DNA of 64,000 bases from Glandiceps talaboti (GCF_964340395.1 NC_135550.1:13071408-13135407); one strand, 5' to 3'; counted from the stretch's first letter, positions 51,836-64,000 are shown. The notes: generated by a model not told the origin, from the letters alone. A program made the numbers and translations.

Positions 51836-52954
51836 TATTCTCAATCCACACCACATCCTCGAGCTCGTTGATACTGCGTGCAACAGTGAATGCAAAGAAA
51901 ACATTGGTATATTATTAACGTTGCGACGTCACTTCTAGGAGAGAAAAAAAGTTACGCCTGGAATGTCCACATCTTTTTCTTTCCTCCATGGTACCGTCAT
52001 GGAGATATTTCCCCTTTTACTCCATATGGTTACAGTGCTAGTGATCTGTGTGTGATCTGAGCATGCGCGAATTTGACACCGTGTATATTTTTCATAATCC
52101 TCTGTCAGTCGTCTTAGTTGTATGCAAATATCGTGAGTTTATAGTGATAAAATAGGACTTCTTTAGGCGTTTTGGTACCCGTGCATTTGTTTACTTCTTT
52201 CCATGATTTTTCGGGATTTGCAAAACTCAAACCCAGTTAAATTTTCTCTGATTGAAAGAAGAATATTTATTATGGTAAAAGAGCACATAATCTCAAAAAT
52301 GGTCAAAATAATGTTTTTTGTGCATCTCCACCTTAAGTCTCCCTTTCAGATATCAACATTTTGATTGTTCCACTTATTTACCTCAGTGCCCTCCCTTTGT
52401 GGTAAATTTTACTCATTCCCTTATAGTGCACGTTAACGTTGGTTGTACAACAGTTTAGTTTTCTCTCAATTCACTCATGTATGCATTAGACCATTATATA
52501 TAGATATTATATAATTTGGAATTGACACAAATGTATAAAGTCACATGTATCCAGAAAATATCAAGAAGTATTCATAAATACTTTAGAAACAATGTGCGAG
52601 CCGTAGTCCAGCATTCATTTTACTGGTATTTGCGGCACACATGAAGATGTAGTGCCCATCGCCAAAAATTAAATAGCATACATATGGTTAGGTCGGGTCA
52701 GTTGAACAACGTATTCATTAAACATTTGTATGCATATATTGGCAACAAATGTCAAAACCTTCCATTTCTAAAATTGTGTTTCTGCAACAGACAAACCCAT
52801 GCAATAATTTCGTTATAATTGAATACGCCTATGTAAGAGACATAGGCATGCAACAATTGTATCCGTTCTGATTTGTGTTCCTGCACGCACAACTTACTTT
52901 CATCTATCTGCTGTAAGAGGTTTTTGTAGAAAAAAATGAATGCTCTCTTGTAAT
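51836..52954. other. No recognisable gene
   Basis: AT-rich, no supported feature. Confidence 0.5.
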
Positions 52955-53345
52955 ATTTATTTATTTATTTATTTATTTATTGATGTATTTATTTGAGATG
53001 TCTACAGGATTACCCAGTTTACAGACACTTAGGAATTGGAAAAGATTAAAATACATTTAATTAAAAAATAAGAATATGAAGGTTCCAAAAGTTCCGTTAA
53101 ATTCCGTCAAATATTTCATTTAGGACATTTTTTCTAAAGTTACTGAGACTGGAAAATATTAGCGTTTTGAAAGGTATTGATAAAACTGAAGGTCCGAGTA
53201 GAATTAAAACGAGCCACTTTAAAGTGTAGTGGGAATGGAGTTTCCTGGAGTGAACATGAAACGGGACATTGACAACAGTATACATTGCGTTAAAAGAGCC
53301 ATGATTTAACAATGATATAAAAAGACTGCATCCAGTTATTTCCAA
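52955..53345 (-). mobile_element. Possible retroelement 3' end with (TAAA)n tail
   Basis: A (TTTA)n tract at 52955-52985, read on the minus strand, would be a (TAAA)n tail. Upstream of it the 82-codon minus frame (53097-53345) contains HVHSRKLHSHYTLK, which loosely recalls LINE C-termini. No diagnostic motif is present, so this is weak. Confidence 0.3.
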
Positions 53346-53349
53346 AGAG

Positions 53350-54329
53350 ATTGAAGCGGAGATATTCCAAAATAAAGGTAGTCGATAAATTCATGCTGAA
53401 CTCTTTCAATTTTATTGATTAAATAGTGACACCATTAGGGAAACATTCTATTTGAGCTTGGTTATAACCACTTTGTGATTGTTAATAAGCTTAGTTTTTT
53501 ATCGTCTAACGTATGTATGAGTTTTGGTCACATGATCACGCGTGTCTGTTGGATTGTGTTTTACGGTTGATCTCTTTGATAAGGGTTCAGTATGTGGGAC
53601 TGCTATGTTTGTGCTTTCCATGTCCAATGATATTTGAATTGCTGTTGGTATTTAAATTTGTGTTTGAGCAATCAGGGCTCTGCACACTGACTGTGATGGT
53701 TGAGTTGTTTTGCAATGCATTCTTTAAAATGTATATATTACGTATTTATTAACCGACCGGAGATTGATGATGCTCTTACGGCCGTCCATTTTTTTCCGGC
53801 GGCCAACTTTTAATGAAAACACCTCTCAGAATTCAGCACAGATTCGGAATATATAGTGTGAATGTAGGTACAGGTACGTTTTATTTCTACTGGTCCCTGA
53901 CGTCTATTTCCCCGACCGCTTTCGTTGCTACCATGTGATTATTTCTTCCGAGAGATAGGTGTGTGTGTGTGGGGGGGGGGGGTCGAGTATGTTGTGATTT
54001 TTCTTCTTTTATGATGCTAGTGATCATGCAAAACATTTTTTCTCTTAAATACACATGAACTTCTCTTAAATCTTAAACTCATTACTTTTCAAACTTCGTG
54101 TCATGGCGGTTGCACCAAGTCTTGTTGATAATTTCTGTAGATACTGAGTATCGTACGGTTCAGTAGATAAGACTTTAGATCGGCATGACTTCCTCCTTTG
54201 CAATACAAGCACATCGTATATGTGTGGAATATTTATCATTTAAAAGTATGTGCATACTTACATACTTGTTCTATCAGAATGTAATAATGTATTTAATACC
54301 ATGGTCACTCTGTTCAAATCATTCCTCGA
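53350..54329. other. No recognisable gene
   Basis: There is a GTGTGTGTGTG-G-run at 53959-53982. The 79-codon frame at 53513 has no domain. Confidence 0.45.
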
Positions 54330-54335
54330 TTACAG

Positions 54336-54539
54336 AATGCTGACTTAGTTCATCAAAATAAAAGAAAATCAGCAAACTTAATCGTAGAAGAGGAAGCAGT
54401 TACCGCAGAAAAAGACAGTCAATCAACTGACAACAAAAAGAAGCAGAAGAAAAGAAGGGGCCCTCTGTCATGGCTTCGTAAAATGAAGAAGTCAAGGCGA
54501 CGGAGAGTTGATGATGCTCACGATGAAAAAAAAGCTTGA
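54336..54539 (+). CDS. Probable last exon: basic C-terminal tail of the coiled-coil protein
   Basis: After a TTCCTCGATTACAG acceptor, a phase-0 frame of 67 codons ends in TGA at 54537-54539. It begins NADLVHQNKRKSANLIVEEE. It contains a dense basic segment (KKKQKKRR at residues 34-41, then GPLSWLRKMKKSRRRR) and a short acidic end. The basic part resembles a bipartite nuclear-localisation or membrane/nucleic-acid-binding patch. The phase matches the donor at 29821, the strand is the same, and no other donor is nearer, so I join the two (about 560 residues in total). It could instead be the end of another gene. Confidence 0.6.
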   Translation, partial: NADLVHQNKRKSANLIVEEEAVTAEKDSQSTDNKKKQKKRRGPLSWLRKMKKSRRRRVDDAHDEKKA

Positions 54540-54600
54540 TGGCCTGTTAGTCATTAAATCTTAGATAATAATTGTTTGATCTCGGAATTTGAATGGTACA

Positions 54601-54673
54601 AATAAACTAGAATACATATTTCCCGTTGATGGTAATGATATTACATCGCTATGTACTACATTTCTTTAATAAA
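54601..54673 (+). terminator. Polyadenylation signals
   Basis: AATAAA at 54601-54606 and again at 54668-54673, 62 and 129 bases past the stop codon, as expected for a 3' UTR. Confidence 0.55.
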
Positions 54674-54679
54674 ATACAG

Positions 54680-55865
54680 TGCATGGTGACGTCTTTGCAG
54701 TACATCATATGCATGAATGTCAACATGATTGTGTGCTAATAAGGTTGAATTTCGTAACACAAATTCACTTTACCCAAAGGTATTGTATCATATCTAGAGA
54801 CATGATTATGGTGTCCTTTTTGTTCGTGTTGTTAAATACATTGATAATGTTGTATTGTCATTCCAGGACGCTTCTTGTTATGCTTGATTTATTGTAGTTT
54901 CAGGACGCTGATAACTATACACAACTTATTATAATTCAATTACAGTGATGACAAAGGCACACTTCAGAAGCAGTGTCAATTGCCTGTATGCATAAAACAT
55001 GATATATTATTGTACGTGGTGTGAGAATGTTTTCAGTATCATGTTATTAGATTTAAACAGTGTTTAATAGACAGAAACAAAAGTTCTGTTTTGAGAACTT
55101 ATTACAAATCAGAAAGTTCAACTAGAAGTTATACTACTTTGTATGGATAGACGGAACTTCAATGTTTTTAGAGTGTACGAAAACTACAAATCTTTTGATA
55201 ATATCTCATCTTCGCCGACAGTGGATGCAAGGATGCTGTTTGCTTTTATTATTATTATTCTTTATTTCAGGCCAGCGGCCCATACAAATAAAAAGAAAAG
55301 AAAAAGCACTAAAATATAACACTGAAGTGAAAACCTACCATAAATTAAAGTCTAAAAAGTACAAAAAGCACTAATAAAGAATCTACCTAAAGTGTTTCCA
55401 AAAGTTAGAATGGAAATAGGAATCAGAATTTCCAAATTGCTTTGCCAAGCAATTTGTATTTTGATATCATACTGTCATGTATAAGCTTCTCATGCAGATG
55501 TTTTTAGATGATTTAAGAGTGAAAAGAGTAATATATTGCAAGGCACCTGAATGATAATTGGCTCATATATTTTGAAATGAAGACGCGGGTGTTTTTGATG
55601 AAAATATGTGTTTTTGTCTGCTAAACATAGATGGACGAATTTTAGACGAAAATCGAATTGTTAATGAATGCAAATACGGACTTTTGCATGAATAGTTACG
55701 ATGTGTAAAGTGACGAAGATGGCATTAATCAATGGACACAATATTTTATGTTTTCAACACAAGTGGAAATAAGACATATGTCTAAGGAGTAATATTGCGT
55801 AATAGTGTTGATTGAGCCTAACCACCACAAGTATTGTTGCGGTAGTGAGAGCGACAGTCCAAATG
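54680..55865. other. No recognisable gene
   Basis: (TTA)n followed by TTTATTTCAGGCCAGCGGCC at 55246-55280 looks like the 3' end of a minus-strand retroelement, but no coding part is seen. Confidence 0.4.
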
Positions 55866-55869
55866 GGTC

Positions 55870-56182
55870 TAGCAAATTGTATTGGAATTGAAGTGTGTAG
55901 TCTTAAGATATAATTACTGAAAATAATTAATTATGCAAATTATTCATTATCACTGTAACGTACATCAATAAACTTTAACGGACAAATGCACCTTGTTATG
56001 TTTAACGAATACACTAAATTATATTGAAATTGAAGTATGAAGTCTTAAGATATTGCTTAATTAGTTGATTTAATTGATATGCAAATTTCCTCAATTAACA
56101 TGAACAGATCTCGCTCAAAAACTAATCAGGTCTAGCCATTACCCCAAACATTATTTGTACGAAACAGACAGACAGACATTCA
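55870..56182 (-). mobile_element. Pearl/Helitron-like fragment (two ~146-bp units)
   Basis: The minus strand carries the GGTAATGGCTAGACCTGATT lead-in and two core units (TTAATTATTTTCAGTAATTA, TTATATTGAAATTGAAG), with an ACAGACAGACAG microsatellite at the end. It matches 24073-24400 of the complete element. The CCTCCCGTAAGGG hairpin is missing. Confidence 0.65.
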
Positions 56183-57100
56183 CACACTATTTCTATAGTG
56201 TGCTGAGCTTTCAATGAGGCAGAAGTTTTCTTCTCCAGGCATTTTTTTCTAATAGCTAAACTTGATGTAAACTTGCTAACTCTCATCCAATAAAAAATGT
56301 CATCACCTATAATTTAATGTACAATCCATAAAATAATGTCCGACCCATAAAATTACCCAGAAATATATTGCTTTTCAAACTGTAGATAACGAAAGTAACT
56401 CTATATGTATTACATCGTAGATGCATCATGTCGTTTAAAATGTTCCACTCAGTACATTGCTGTAATTGTTGCGTATGCTGTGATCAGCAGCCAAAAGTCT
56501 GTCAGTATGTATGTCCATCCGTCCGTCAGCACACTATAGAAATAGTGGTCTACCTTAAAACATCACATTTTGGCTGATAACATTACTTGTTTAAATTGTA
56601 TTCTATGATGATAGGAACTGTTTAAAAGTGACATGGGAAGTCTGCTGCAGCTAAATCCGTGTTTGTTTGTTTTTCCATTGCGACTACACCGACTGTCAGA
56701 TCAGATGTAGTTATTAGTCGTAACCATCAGTCCATGCATATCAGAGATATACATACACACTTGGACAATAATGAGGCTATTTGACCTTGAAGTTCAAGGT
56801 CAAGGTCAAAGTTCAGTGTGTCATAAAAAAACTCGTTATTGATAATATGGGTGAAGACGCTTGGATGGGACCGTATCTGTTCATGTTAAGCTACAAGTGT
56901 ATATTGGCAAAATGTAAATAATTAAGACAAATATCGCAGTTGTCGCGAGAGTTGTAAAACCAAGTGATGTGCAGTTGCAGACTATAACATCTGACAGTTG
57001 TACCAGGTTTGGTTGAAATTGACTTATGCATATTGAAGATACAGCTGGACACGGACGGACAGTACCCAATGTGGTAGCCCCCACCCCACCCCCACACTCA
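56183..57100. other. No gene; small inverted pair
   Basis: CACACTAT-ttct-ATAGTGTGCTGAGC (56182-56206) and CAGCACACTATAGAAATAGTG (56527-56547) are inverted relative to each other, 320 bp apart. They may be ends of a short element. GACCTTGAAGTTCAAGGTCAAGGTCAAAG near 56782 is a small internal palindrome and repeat. Confidence 0.4.
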
Positions 57101-57103
57101 TTA

Positions 57104-58969
57104 GGGACCGGGCAGTTTCTTCGGCCAGGGGGGACCGGTGGATTGGGAGGGGTGGTCACCCTGTTTTTGAAATTGGCAGTAGGGGGAGTCATGCTGTTTT
57201 CAAAATTGTGGATAGTGGGGGGGGGGGGTCATTGTGTTTTGGATTGTGATAAAAGAAAAAAATCCTTTTTCTACAATGGCATATAGTTGTCTGAAATGTG
57301 GTACATGTAAATATTTGTTTTTCACCCTGTTTCTTACATGAATTCTTACTTATTAGTTCAAGCATAACTATAAATATACATATGCATGTATTACCTAGCT
57401 ACCACACTAGTTACAGAACGTGTCATGTAAATGCTTCGCTGTTTCACAATCAGTGCTTCACTTATATTGCACTTTTGGGCAAAAGTGAACTTGAAGGTTT
57501 CGTAATGGTAATCTTCATAGGTAGTTTATAAAAGAAGTTAATCTAAAATGTTCCCTACTCGTCACTATGAACTTGTCAAAAGGGATTAATACACTTTCTA
57601 TTTTGACACTACATGTTATTGACACTACAAATCACCACATCTCATCAGATTCCAGTTTCTATTATACACTAGGTATGACCGCCTTAAGTTCTCTAACATA
57701 CCGGTGACTTTATTTACTATACATGCAATATTAATGCCACTATACCAATGTTACGGGGCCATTTTTATGTGACATGAGAAACTCATTTAAAACTTACATT
57801 TACGTTAGCTATTCGAAGCTTGGAAATATTACCTCAAAGGCTATGAATAACCTAAACATTGCCTTAATAGAAGCAAAAAACTGCAGATCTGCCAGGGGAA
57901 AACGCCCAAGGACTCCCTCACCCCAGAGGTCACTCAAGTATTCAACCAACATTCAGATGCACCAACAACCTTTTTACAGTCATTATGGTATTAAACTTTT
58001 CTTAAATATTTTCACCCAATTCTAATTTGAGATGATAGTCTTTTAAAGATGTTAAATGTTTGCCAGGGTAGTCTATAATTGCTTTAAACTCCAAATCTCC
58101 CGTACCAATGATACTACCAGTAGATGTGCTGACCTTTACTACATGTAAATAATGATGCCATTTAACTTTTTAAGAACATATTTCAACCCTGTGAGTTATA
58201 AAGAATAGTTTCTGATACTTGATGGTGCTGTCTTGTAAAGCATGGATTAAGTTATTGCTTGAAAGGGTCTGAATAGCCTAAAAATTGGCTTTAAGAGTAA
58301 AAATCCTCCAGGGCTTAAAGAGGGAGACCCCTTTGGATCCCCCACAGGAGGTGGACATATCCCAGTTTCAAGCTCTTCCCCTCTAACTGTCAAGATGCTA
58401 TCAAAGTATATTTTAAAAATATTTCAACCCTGTGTAGTTGCTTTTTACATGTTGGTGCTGTCTTTCTTGTAAAGCTTTGAAATTATTGTCTGAAAGGGTC
58501 TGAATAGTCTCAAAATTGACTTTTCAGAGTAAAAAACCTCCAGGACTTCTAGGGGGAGACCCCCTAGGAACCCCACCCCCACTACATGAGGTGTACACAT
58601 CCCAGTGTCAAGCTCTTCCCCCTACCTCTTACTGTCAATATGCTGTCAAGATGATATTAAACTTCTTTTGGAATATATTTACCCTGTGTAGTAAATAATT
58701 ACAATTATGATAGTGCTAACCCAGGATCTTATAAAGTAGATGCAAGACAGTCAAGCAGTCCGCACTGAGCCACGATAAAAAAAATACCTGTCATGTGAAT
58801 ATTATATATATGGGGGGGGGGGGGGTCATCATGTTTTAGAATTAAGTGATAGGGGGGTCAGCCTGTTTTTGATTTTACAGATAGTGGGGGTCATTGACTT
58901 TTTGTCGGCCCAATTTAAGAATCCACCCCCCCCCCCCCCCCCAGGCTGAAGAAACCGCCGGCCGGTCTC
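57104..58969 (+). mobile_element. Harbinger-like non-autonomous element, TSD TTA, ~235-bp core
   Basis: The left end GGGACCGGGCAGTTTCTTCG and the right end, whose complement is GAGACCGGCCGGCGGTTTCT, form an inverted pair with TTA outside each (57101-57103 and 58970-58972). TWA duplications with GG-rich ends fit the PIF/Harbinger superfamily. Subterminal parts repeat GGGGGTCATTGTGTTTT-like units. The middle has two to three ~235-bp tandem copies (58100-58720). No transposase frame. Worn relatives lie at 10905-12555 and 30110-31160, and a core-only fragment at 8105-8665. Confidence 0.75.
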
Positions 58970-58972
58970 TTA

Positions 58973-59624
58973 GTTAGCTTAGCATTGACTTCAGAAAAGA
59001 ATACATAAGACTAACTTATATTTATTATAACAGAGATGACTGTGGACCAACTTATCTCTGAAACAACTCTTAATACTAGGAAGTTGTGTCCTGTTGTTTT
59101 GAAAACTATTAGTCAAGGTTAAGACTGAAATCTATCTCATACAACCAAATAAGTCTGACTAGTTACACAATAGGTCCCACACACTAGCCTAAAAGATTGA
59201 CAACGCTACATCAGTAGTTAGACCCTAGTTACATTATTGAGGACCAGAAAAGAATGTTGGAACAGCAACAATCTTAAAATTGAATAATTTGTACATGTAG
59301 TAATTATGTCTCTATTATTGTCACAACACAGCTCCCTGTACTGTATTCCATCCATGTCATTGCTGAAATAAATCATCATCATAGTGAGGATGATCATCAT
59401 AGTATTGGCTGAATACTTAAGTGCTCATACAGATTATTTACTACATGTATATGTATTCATTTGTCACTAGTCTTAACTTGGTATTGTGGAGACTTTCATG
59501 ATTACAAATCCGCTATGTCCTGATATACTCATACTTTTCCCTTGACACCTTGAGTAATTTCTCTCGCCTGAATTCTACTTCAGTAGAATCATGAAGAAGT
59601 TCTTCTCTGGGAAAATTAGTCTTT
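58973..59624. other. No recognisable gene
   Basis: No supported feature. Confidence 0.5.
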
Positions 59625-60853
59625 TTAGGGAGCCTTTAGTATTTACAGGGGGAGGGCCGGAGGAATCGGGGGGGGGTCACATTTTACAAACATGTTCTTG
59701 GGGTAGGGTCATATTCTGCATTGCAATATTTGGGAGAGGGTCACATTTTACAAGCCATAGTTTTGTGACCAAATTAGAGATTCAATTATTGTAAATTTTG
59801 TGTGTTTTGACATGTAAAAGTGAGATAAGCATTCAAACATTTATTTTTAGGAGTACTTTACATGCCAAAATACAAATATAACAAGATTTAAACTGAATGC
59901 CTTCCATAAGGGTAGTCTTGCAATTTCATGATTTATGCAAGAAATTTAGCTCTATATCAGTGATTTTTTCAAGTCACAGTGAGCTTACCATCCTCGACTG
60001 CACTCGGCTTTCATGATCACCTACATACCCGGGATATGAACACCCGTTTCCAAAGCAATTAATAAATGAAATTGAAACCTGCATAGCATTGCTATTACGC
60101 ATCAGAAAGTTTACACACTTCATGGTACGCATTGTAACAGTTGACCAACTTTAGTACAGTGATGTGATAAGGTATTATTGCCCTACTTCATCCCTGGGTA
60201 AAGTGTATACATTCTTGTTTCGATCGAGATTGACAGACACACCATCTGCTCCAAGTTGTATACATGCGTGAAAGGTGTGAAGTGAGCAGACGATCGTGAC
60301 TGTATATTTTTGCAATAAAGCTTACAGATGATGTGTATTTTCAGTGCTCACCTCATTGCTTTGATGTAATAATCTTCAGATCCCATGAACATATCAATAC
60401 AAACACTTGAAACCCCTGAAAACAGAATCTTTCTCAGTGTAGAACGGCAGCGTGTATCCATTCTGTAGCTTCCTGTTTTACCTTACATCGACATTAGTGG
60501 CGCACTTTCAAAACGAAGTGTATGTGTGCCCAGACGATCGATCAATTAATTATGAAAATTGCTTATTATTTTCATGAGATTTTTACCGAAACTTAGTCAG
60601 TTCTTGCCATTACTCAACGGAACAGTTGTGCCAAATTTCATTTGAATTGGGGCAGCCGTTTTGGAGAAAACGATGACACAGACAGACACACACACATACA
60701 CACACACTCAGACTTTCACCCACTAATACATCTCTTCGTTATGGAAGAAAAATACATATATTGTAAGAGAATTGTTTAATAAAACGATGAATTTTGTTGA
60801 GTGTACCATCTCACTTTGTCACTCACAATGTCTGTGAATGTTGTTGTTAAAAT

Positions 60854-60854
<1 letters not shown>

Positions 60855-60906
<52 letters not shown>
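60855..60906. repeat. (GAT)n microsatellite
   Basis: About 17 GAT units. On the plus strand they read as poly-D and run into the acidic relic that follows. Confidence 0.95.
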
Positions 60907-60908
<2 letters not shown>

Positions 60909-61079
60909 AGTTTTGAATGCCATAGAGAACACGGACAGTGATACATGTACTGACGCAAGTAGTAACAGTGAGTCAGATTAGAGTGAAACTGATAATGGCA
61001 ATACTGAAGGTGAAGGTGATGATGATGATGACAATGATATCAGGGAACTTTTACAAGTGACCAGATCAGACAGAGTATG
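60857..61079 (+). pseudogene. Acidic coding-like relic inside the Harbinger-like element
   Basis: The poly-D tract continues in frame to LVLNAIENTDSDTCTDASSN, SESD, a TAG stop, then SETDNGNTEGEGDDDDDND and IRELLQVTRSDRVC. The D/E/S/T composition on both sides of the stop looks like a once-coding acidic linker, perhaps of a transposon protein. No catalytic motif is left. Confidence 0.3.
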
Positions 61080-61405
61080 CACAGCATGTATGTACTAACT
61101 GGATTGTGTATGATTATAAGACAAAGTTCACGTCAGGTTTTGTTTACTGTTCGTCACTTTATATGTACAAATATTGCTTTCTAATACAAAGTCAAAATCA
61201 ATTAATTTGTATGTATACATATGATGGGAATATTGATTACCGTTCAGTATATGCAATTGCCATGGGGAGGGTCATGTTTGACAAAATGGGACAAAGGGGA
61301 GGGTCACTTTTCACAAATGGAGAATGGGGTGGGTCATGTTTTGCTTAACAGACCATGTGTGATTTCCTCCAGCCCTCCCCCTTGTAGATACTGAATGCTC
61401 CCTTA

Positions 61406-62042
61406 GTAATAAACAAATTATGCAAATTACTAACTAATGCTCATTGGTTGTTTACCAAAATCTAATCATTTCTTCTGATTAGCATCAGAATGTTCAGACT
61501 CAATATTCTCTCCGCCATAATCACTGTAAAGTTTACCATTCGCAGTATACGAACATTATACTTCATTTTAAATATCTGGCGTCAAGCAGTACGATACATA
61601 TCTAGACAGGTTAATATATGTATTTATCCACATATTTAGCAACAATTTCAGTTAAAAGCCAAAGATGTAAATCTACACGATTATCTATATTAGCTTTGTC
61701 CAACAATAAATGAACCTACTGAAAATCACATTAAAAATATGGACTGGATACTCTGTTGTCATCTTTAAATCCATACCTACCGACTCATTCAAGGGCTCTG
61801 CCATAAAATCTTCTTTGAAAATTACCTTTATTTAAAGACATGTTTATTCTTTTTTAATTCAAAAGTTTATTAAATTAATGGCCTTTCAAATGAGTTCCTA
61901 AAATGTAATTCGAAAACACTTCTTCAGAAAATTAGCGCGGGTCAATTGATACTTTTTATGATATTCACACAGTGACTTTGCCGTAACAGGCAAAGAGAAA
62001 TATGTGAATCGATGGTAATGATGCTCTCATTTTTCTATATAG
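61406..62042. other. No recognisable gene
   Basis: Ends in a pyrimidine-rich run (TGCTCTCATTTTTCTATATAG) that forms the acceptor of the next exon candidate. Confidence 0.45.
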
Positions 62043-62168
62043 CAATCAAGATCAAACCGTGCAGTAAACGATATTGACACCTACCGTGTCAATTTGGATG
62101 ATATAGACGTCAATTATGAAAAGAAAAGGATGAAAGATGCTGCAAGGAAACTATTGATTATGCAGTTG
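62043..62168 (+). CDS. Isolated internal exon candidate (42 codons)
   Basis: Between a pyrimidine tract with AG (62041-62042) and a GTAAGA donor (62169) lies a phase-0/phase-0 frame of exactly 126 bp. It reads QSRSNRAVNDIDTYRVNLDD, then a charged helix (NYEKKRMKDAARKLLIMQL). The family is not recognised. The preceding gene already has a stop codon and poly(A) signals, so this is more likely part of a second gene continuing to the right, or of an alternative transcript. Confidence 0.45.
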
Positions 62169-64000
62169 GTAAGAAAAGTTAACTACAGGATTTAATATAA
62201 ATCCAAATTTAGTTAGTTACATGATGTTCACTAATCTCTACGATAATATTGTACGAATTCAACTTCAACTATCATAAAGATTTGTACCTACATCGACAAT
62301 ACCAAAGCATGCGTATTGTGTAAATCTTGTTGATGTATCCTTTACTTGTAATGATTAAATTGCCCCATTAATGATTTCAAGTAATAGGGAATGCCTAAAG
62401 AATGGAAGATATAAATTTTATTACTTGTACATACATAGAAAAAACAAGGCGCACGTGTCCGATGGTGTAACATTTATCTAGTATGTTTCGTTTGCATTAC
62501 TAATAATTGTTAGTAATATTCTACAAACATACATGCTTAAAGGTGATTCAAAATGCTCACATTCACTATTGCTATTTTGCTAGACATGTTTGTGAAATGT
62601 ATACTGGTTTTAAAACTTTAAAAAAAAGCGTCGGCAAACACCTTAAAATTACCATTTTTCAGTCAGTTAACATCGGATTTACTTCGAGAGTTTTCGGGTA
62701 TTTCCGGTCCCACCCAGACCACGGGATTTTATGACGTTATAGAGAGACATCGTTAGCACGTAGCCTATGACGAGCGTAGTCAACAGGTGAATAAAACTCA
62801 ACAGCATTGTAAAAAAAATACATTGCCGGTGGTTGTAATAGACATCAGTAAACAAAAACTACAGTCTACATGTCTTATTAACCAACATTTACTGATATTT
62901 ACTCACACTTTCTGACTAATTGTCAGTGTCTGTGGGTATAAATGCTAAAATATTATGGCCCCATATTATATGGAAAAATAAATCAAAACGGCTAGACTAG
63001 ATATACATAAACACTTGTAATGTCGCGTGTTTCACATTCAGTGACTTTTATTTATCTTATGTTTTATTATTTGCCGATAAGAAGCATCACAATACCATCA
63101 ACACACAAGACACATCGATCGCATATTTTAGCCTACTATACTTGTACTCGCTGATGTCGCCTTTTGAACGGCACATTTAGTAACAAAGTAAACATATTTC
63201 ATCTCGAATAGATATACTAGCTATTAGAATACCCATATTATCAGCAATAAAAATTGTAAAGAATTACGAAATTTCGTGAGTTTCGTGTTGTCATTTATAT
63301 GACTTTAGCAACTCGTCTGGAAGAAAATTGTATGGTTTCCCTTGTTGCGATATCACTTCATACAACAAGCCTATTTAATATTCAATGGAAGAATGCTGTA
63401 ACGAATCATGGTATTCGAAGTATACAGTTTAGGAAACCAACGAATCAAATATCGCGATGTGTTCATGATATTATATATGATTGGACAATATTGACGTCGG
63501 CAATCAAGGTCGTGACCCCAGCACATGGTTATCGGGAAAGTCTGCAACTAGATATTAGACACTTTCGCTTCGGTCCAATTTCTCAATGTTTGGTTTGACG
63601 TTAGAGACATTATTTCTGTATGACTTTTGCAATATATCTAATTAATAAATATGGACGTGGGTAAATTCAACCCGAATGTGCTCTCCGAGTCCATACGTAC
63701 ATACACTACTTCATTGTCTTCAGCTTTGATCGGCGGAACTCCCGAAACTATCTTACGTATATATACTGCTGCGACCGCGGTGACTGCCTGCAAAACAAAA
63801 CTTGACAACACTACCCACCTACCGATGATCAAATCTATAATAATCACATGTACACCATGGTAAAAACACGCAGTAATTCGAGTCCCCAACACGTCGATGA
63901 GCCCTACGTCTGTTTAATCCGACTTCGAGTTTCAGAGGTTTTACATGGGTCTCAGACTCGGACTAGAGTATCACGCCCTAGACAGCCCTGGCAGAAATTG
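62169..64000. other. No supported gene; small frames only
   Basis: The plus frame at 63651-63863 (70 codons, MDVGKFNPNVLSES) has a slightly higher GC third position than its surroundings, and an equally long antisense frame covers it. A 99-codon frame at 63299-63598 has no motif. I see no splice or domain support for either. Confidence 0.4.

Larger units (their letters stand above)
59628..61402. mobile_element. Second Harbinger-like element, TSD TTA
   Basis: The left end GGGAGCCTTTAGTATTTACA, followed by GGGGGAGGGCCGGAGGAATC, is matched in inverse by 61358-61402. TTA stands on both sides (59625-59627 and 61403-61405). Subterminal GGGTCACATTTTACAAA motifs are repeated three times at each end. 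The interior includes a fragment with CTGAATGCCTTCCATAAGGG (59893), related to the end of the pearl-like element, a (GAT)n tract, and a degraded acidic frame. Confidence 0.75.

Overview
The window looks like intergenic and intronic DNA from a nuclear genome of an invertebrate animal, probably marine. It is AT-rich and gene-poor, carries spliceosomal splice sites, and is full of long (TA)n, (GA)n, (TCTG)n and (TATG)n microsatellites. It also holds broken CR1/L2/Jockey-type LINEs, a Ty3/gypsy pol remnant, Penelope-like tails, and many non-autonomous DNA transposons. I cannot name the species from sequence alone.

Only one host gene is well supported. It is a plus-strand gene for a proline-free coiled-coil protein. 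Its large coding exon is 28343-29821, with a splice acceptor at 28286-28287 and a GTAAGT donor at 29822. A probable last exon at 54336-54539 carries a very basic tail, a stop codon and AATAAA signals. The gap between them, if it is one intron, is 24.5 kb and is filled with repeats. A further isolated exon-like segment at 62043-62168 probably belongs to another or alternative transcript. Almost all other open reading frames are shadows, microsatellite translations or transposon debris.

Layout. 0.26-3.14 kb: a DNA transposon whose inverted ends are arrays of a palindromic ~21-bp unit, with a 6-bp target duplication. 4.5-8.8 kb: repeats, LINE 3' ends, a (TA)n-linked Penelope-like tail and an L2-like LINE. 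10.5-12.8 kb: nested inverted-repeat transposons. 14.8-18.2 kb: a 166-bp-arm hairpin between (TA)n tracts, then a 2.2-kb long-TIR element with a 6-bp duplication, then ~146-bp satellite units. 19.6-20.4 kb: gypsy pol. 24.0-25.4 kb: a pearl/Helitron-like element with a satellite core. 28-54.5 kb: the coiled-coil gene and its putative intron, with LINEs, minisatellites and microsatellites. 57-61.4 kb: two Harbinger-like elements flanked by TTA.

The most unusual signal is a set of very small palindromic insertions of 23-51 bp between 37.3 and 51.4 kb. There are three sequence families (termini CATAGAC, CATGGAGG and CTCAGACC), ten copies in all. Most have clear 7-bp flanking direct repeats, which in two of the families usually end in AAC. 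One copy has a related empty site elsewhere in the window, and another interrupts a LINE reading frame that resumes across the duplicated site. Together they look like a family of micro-transposons whose mobilising enzyme is not visible here.
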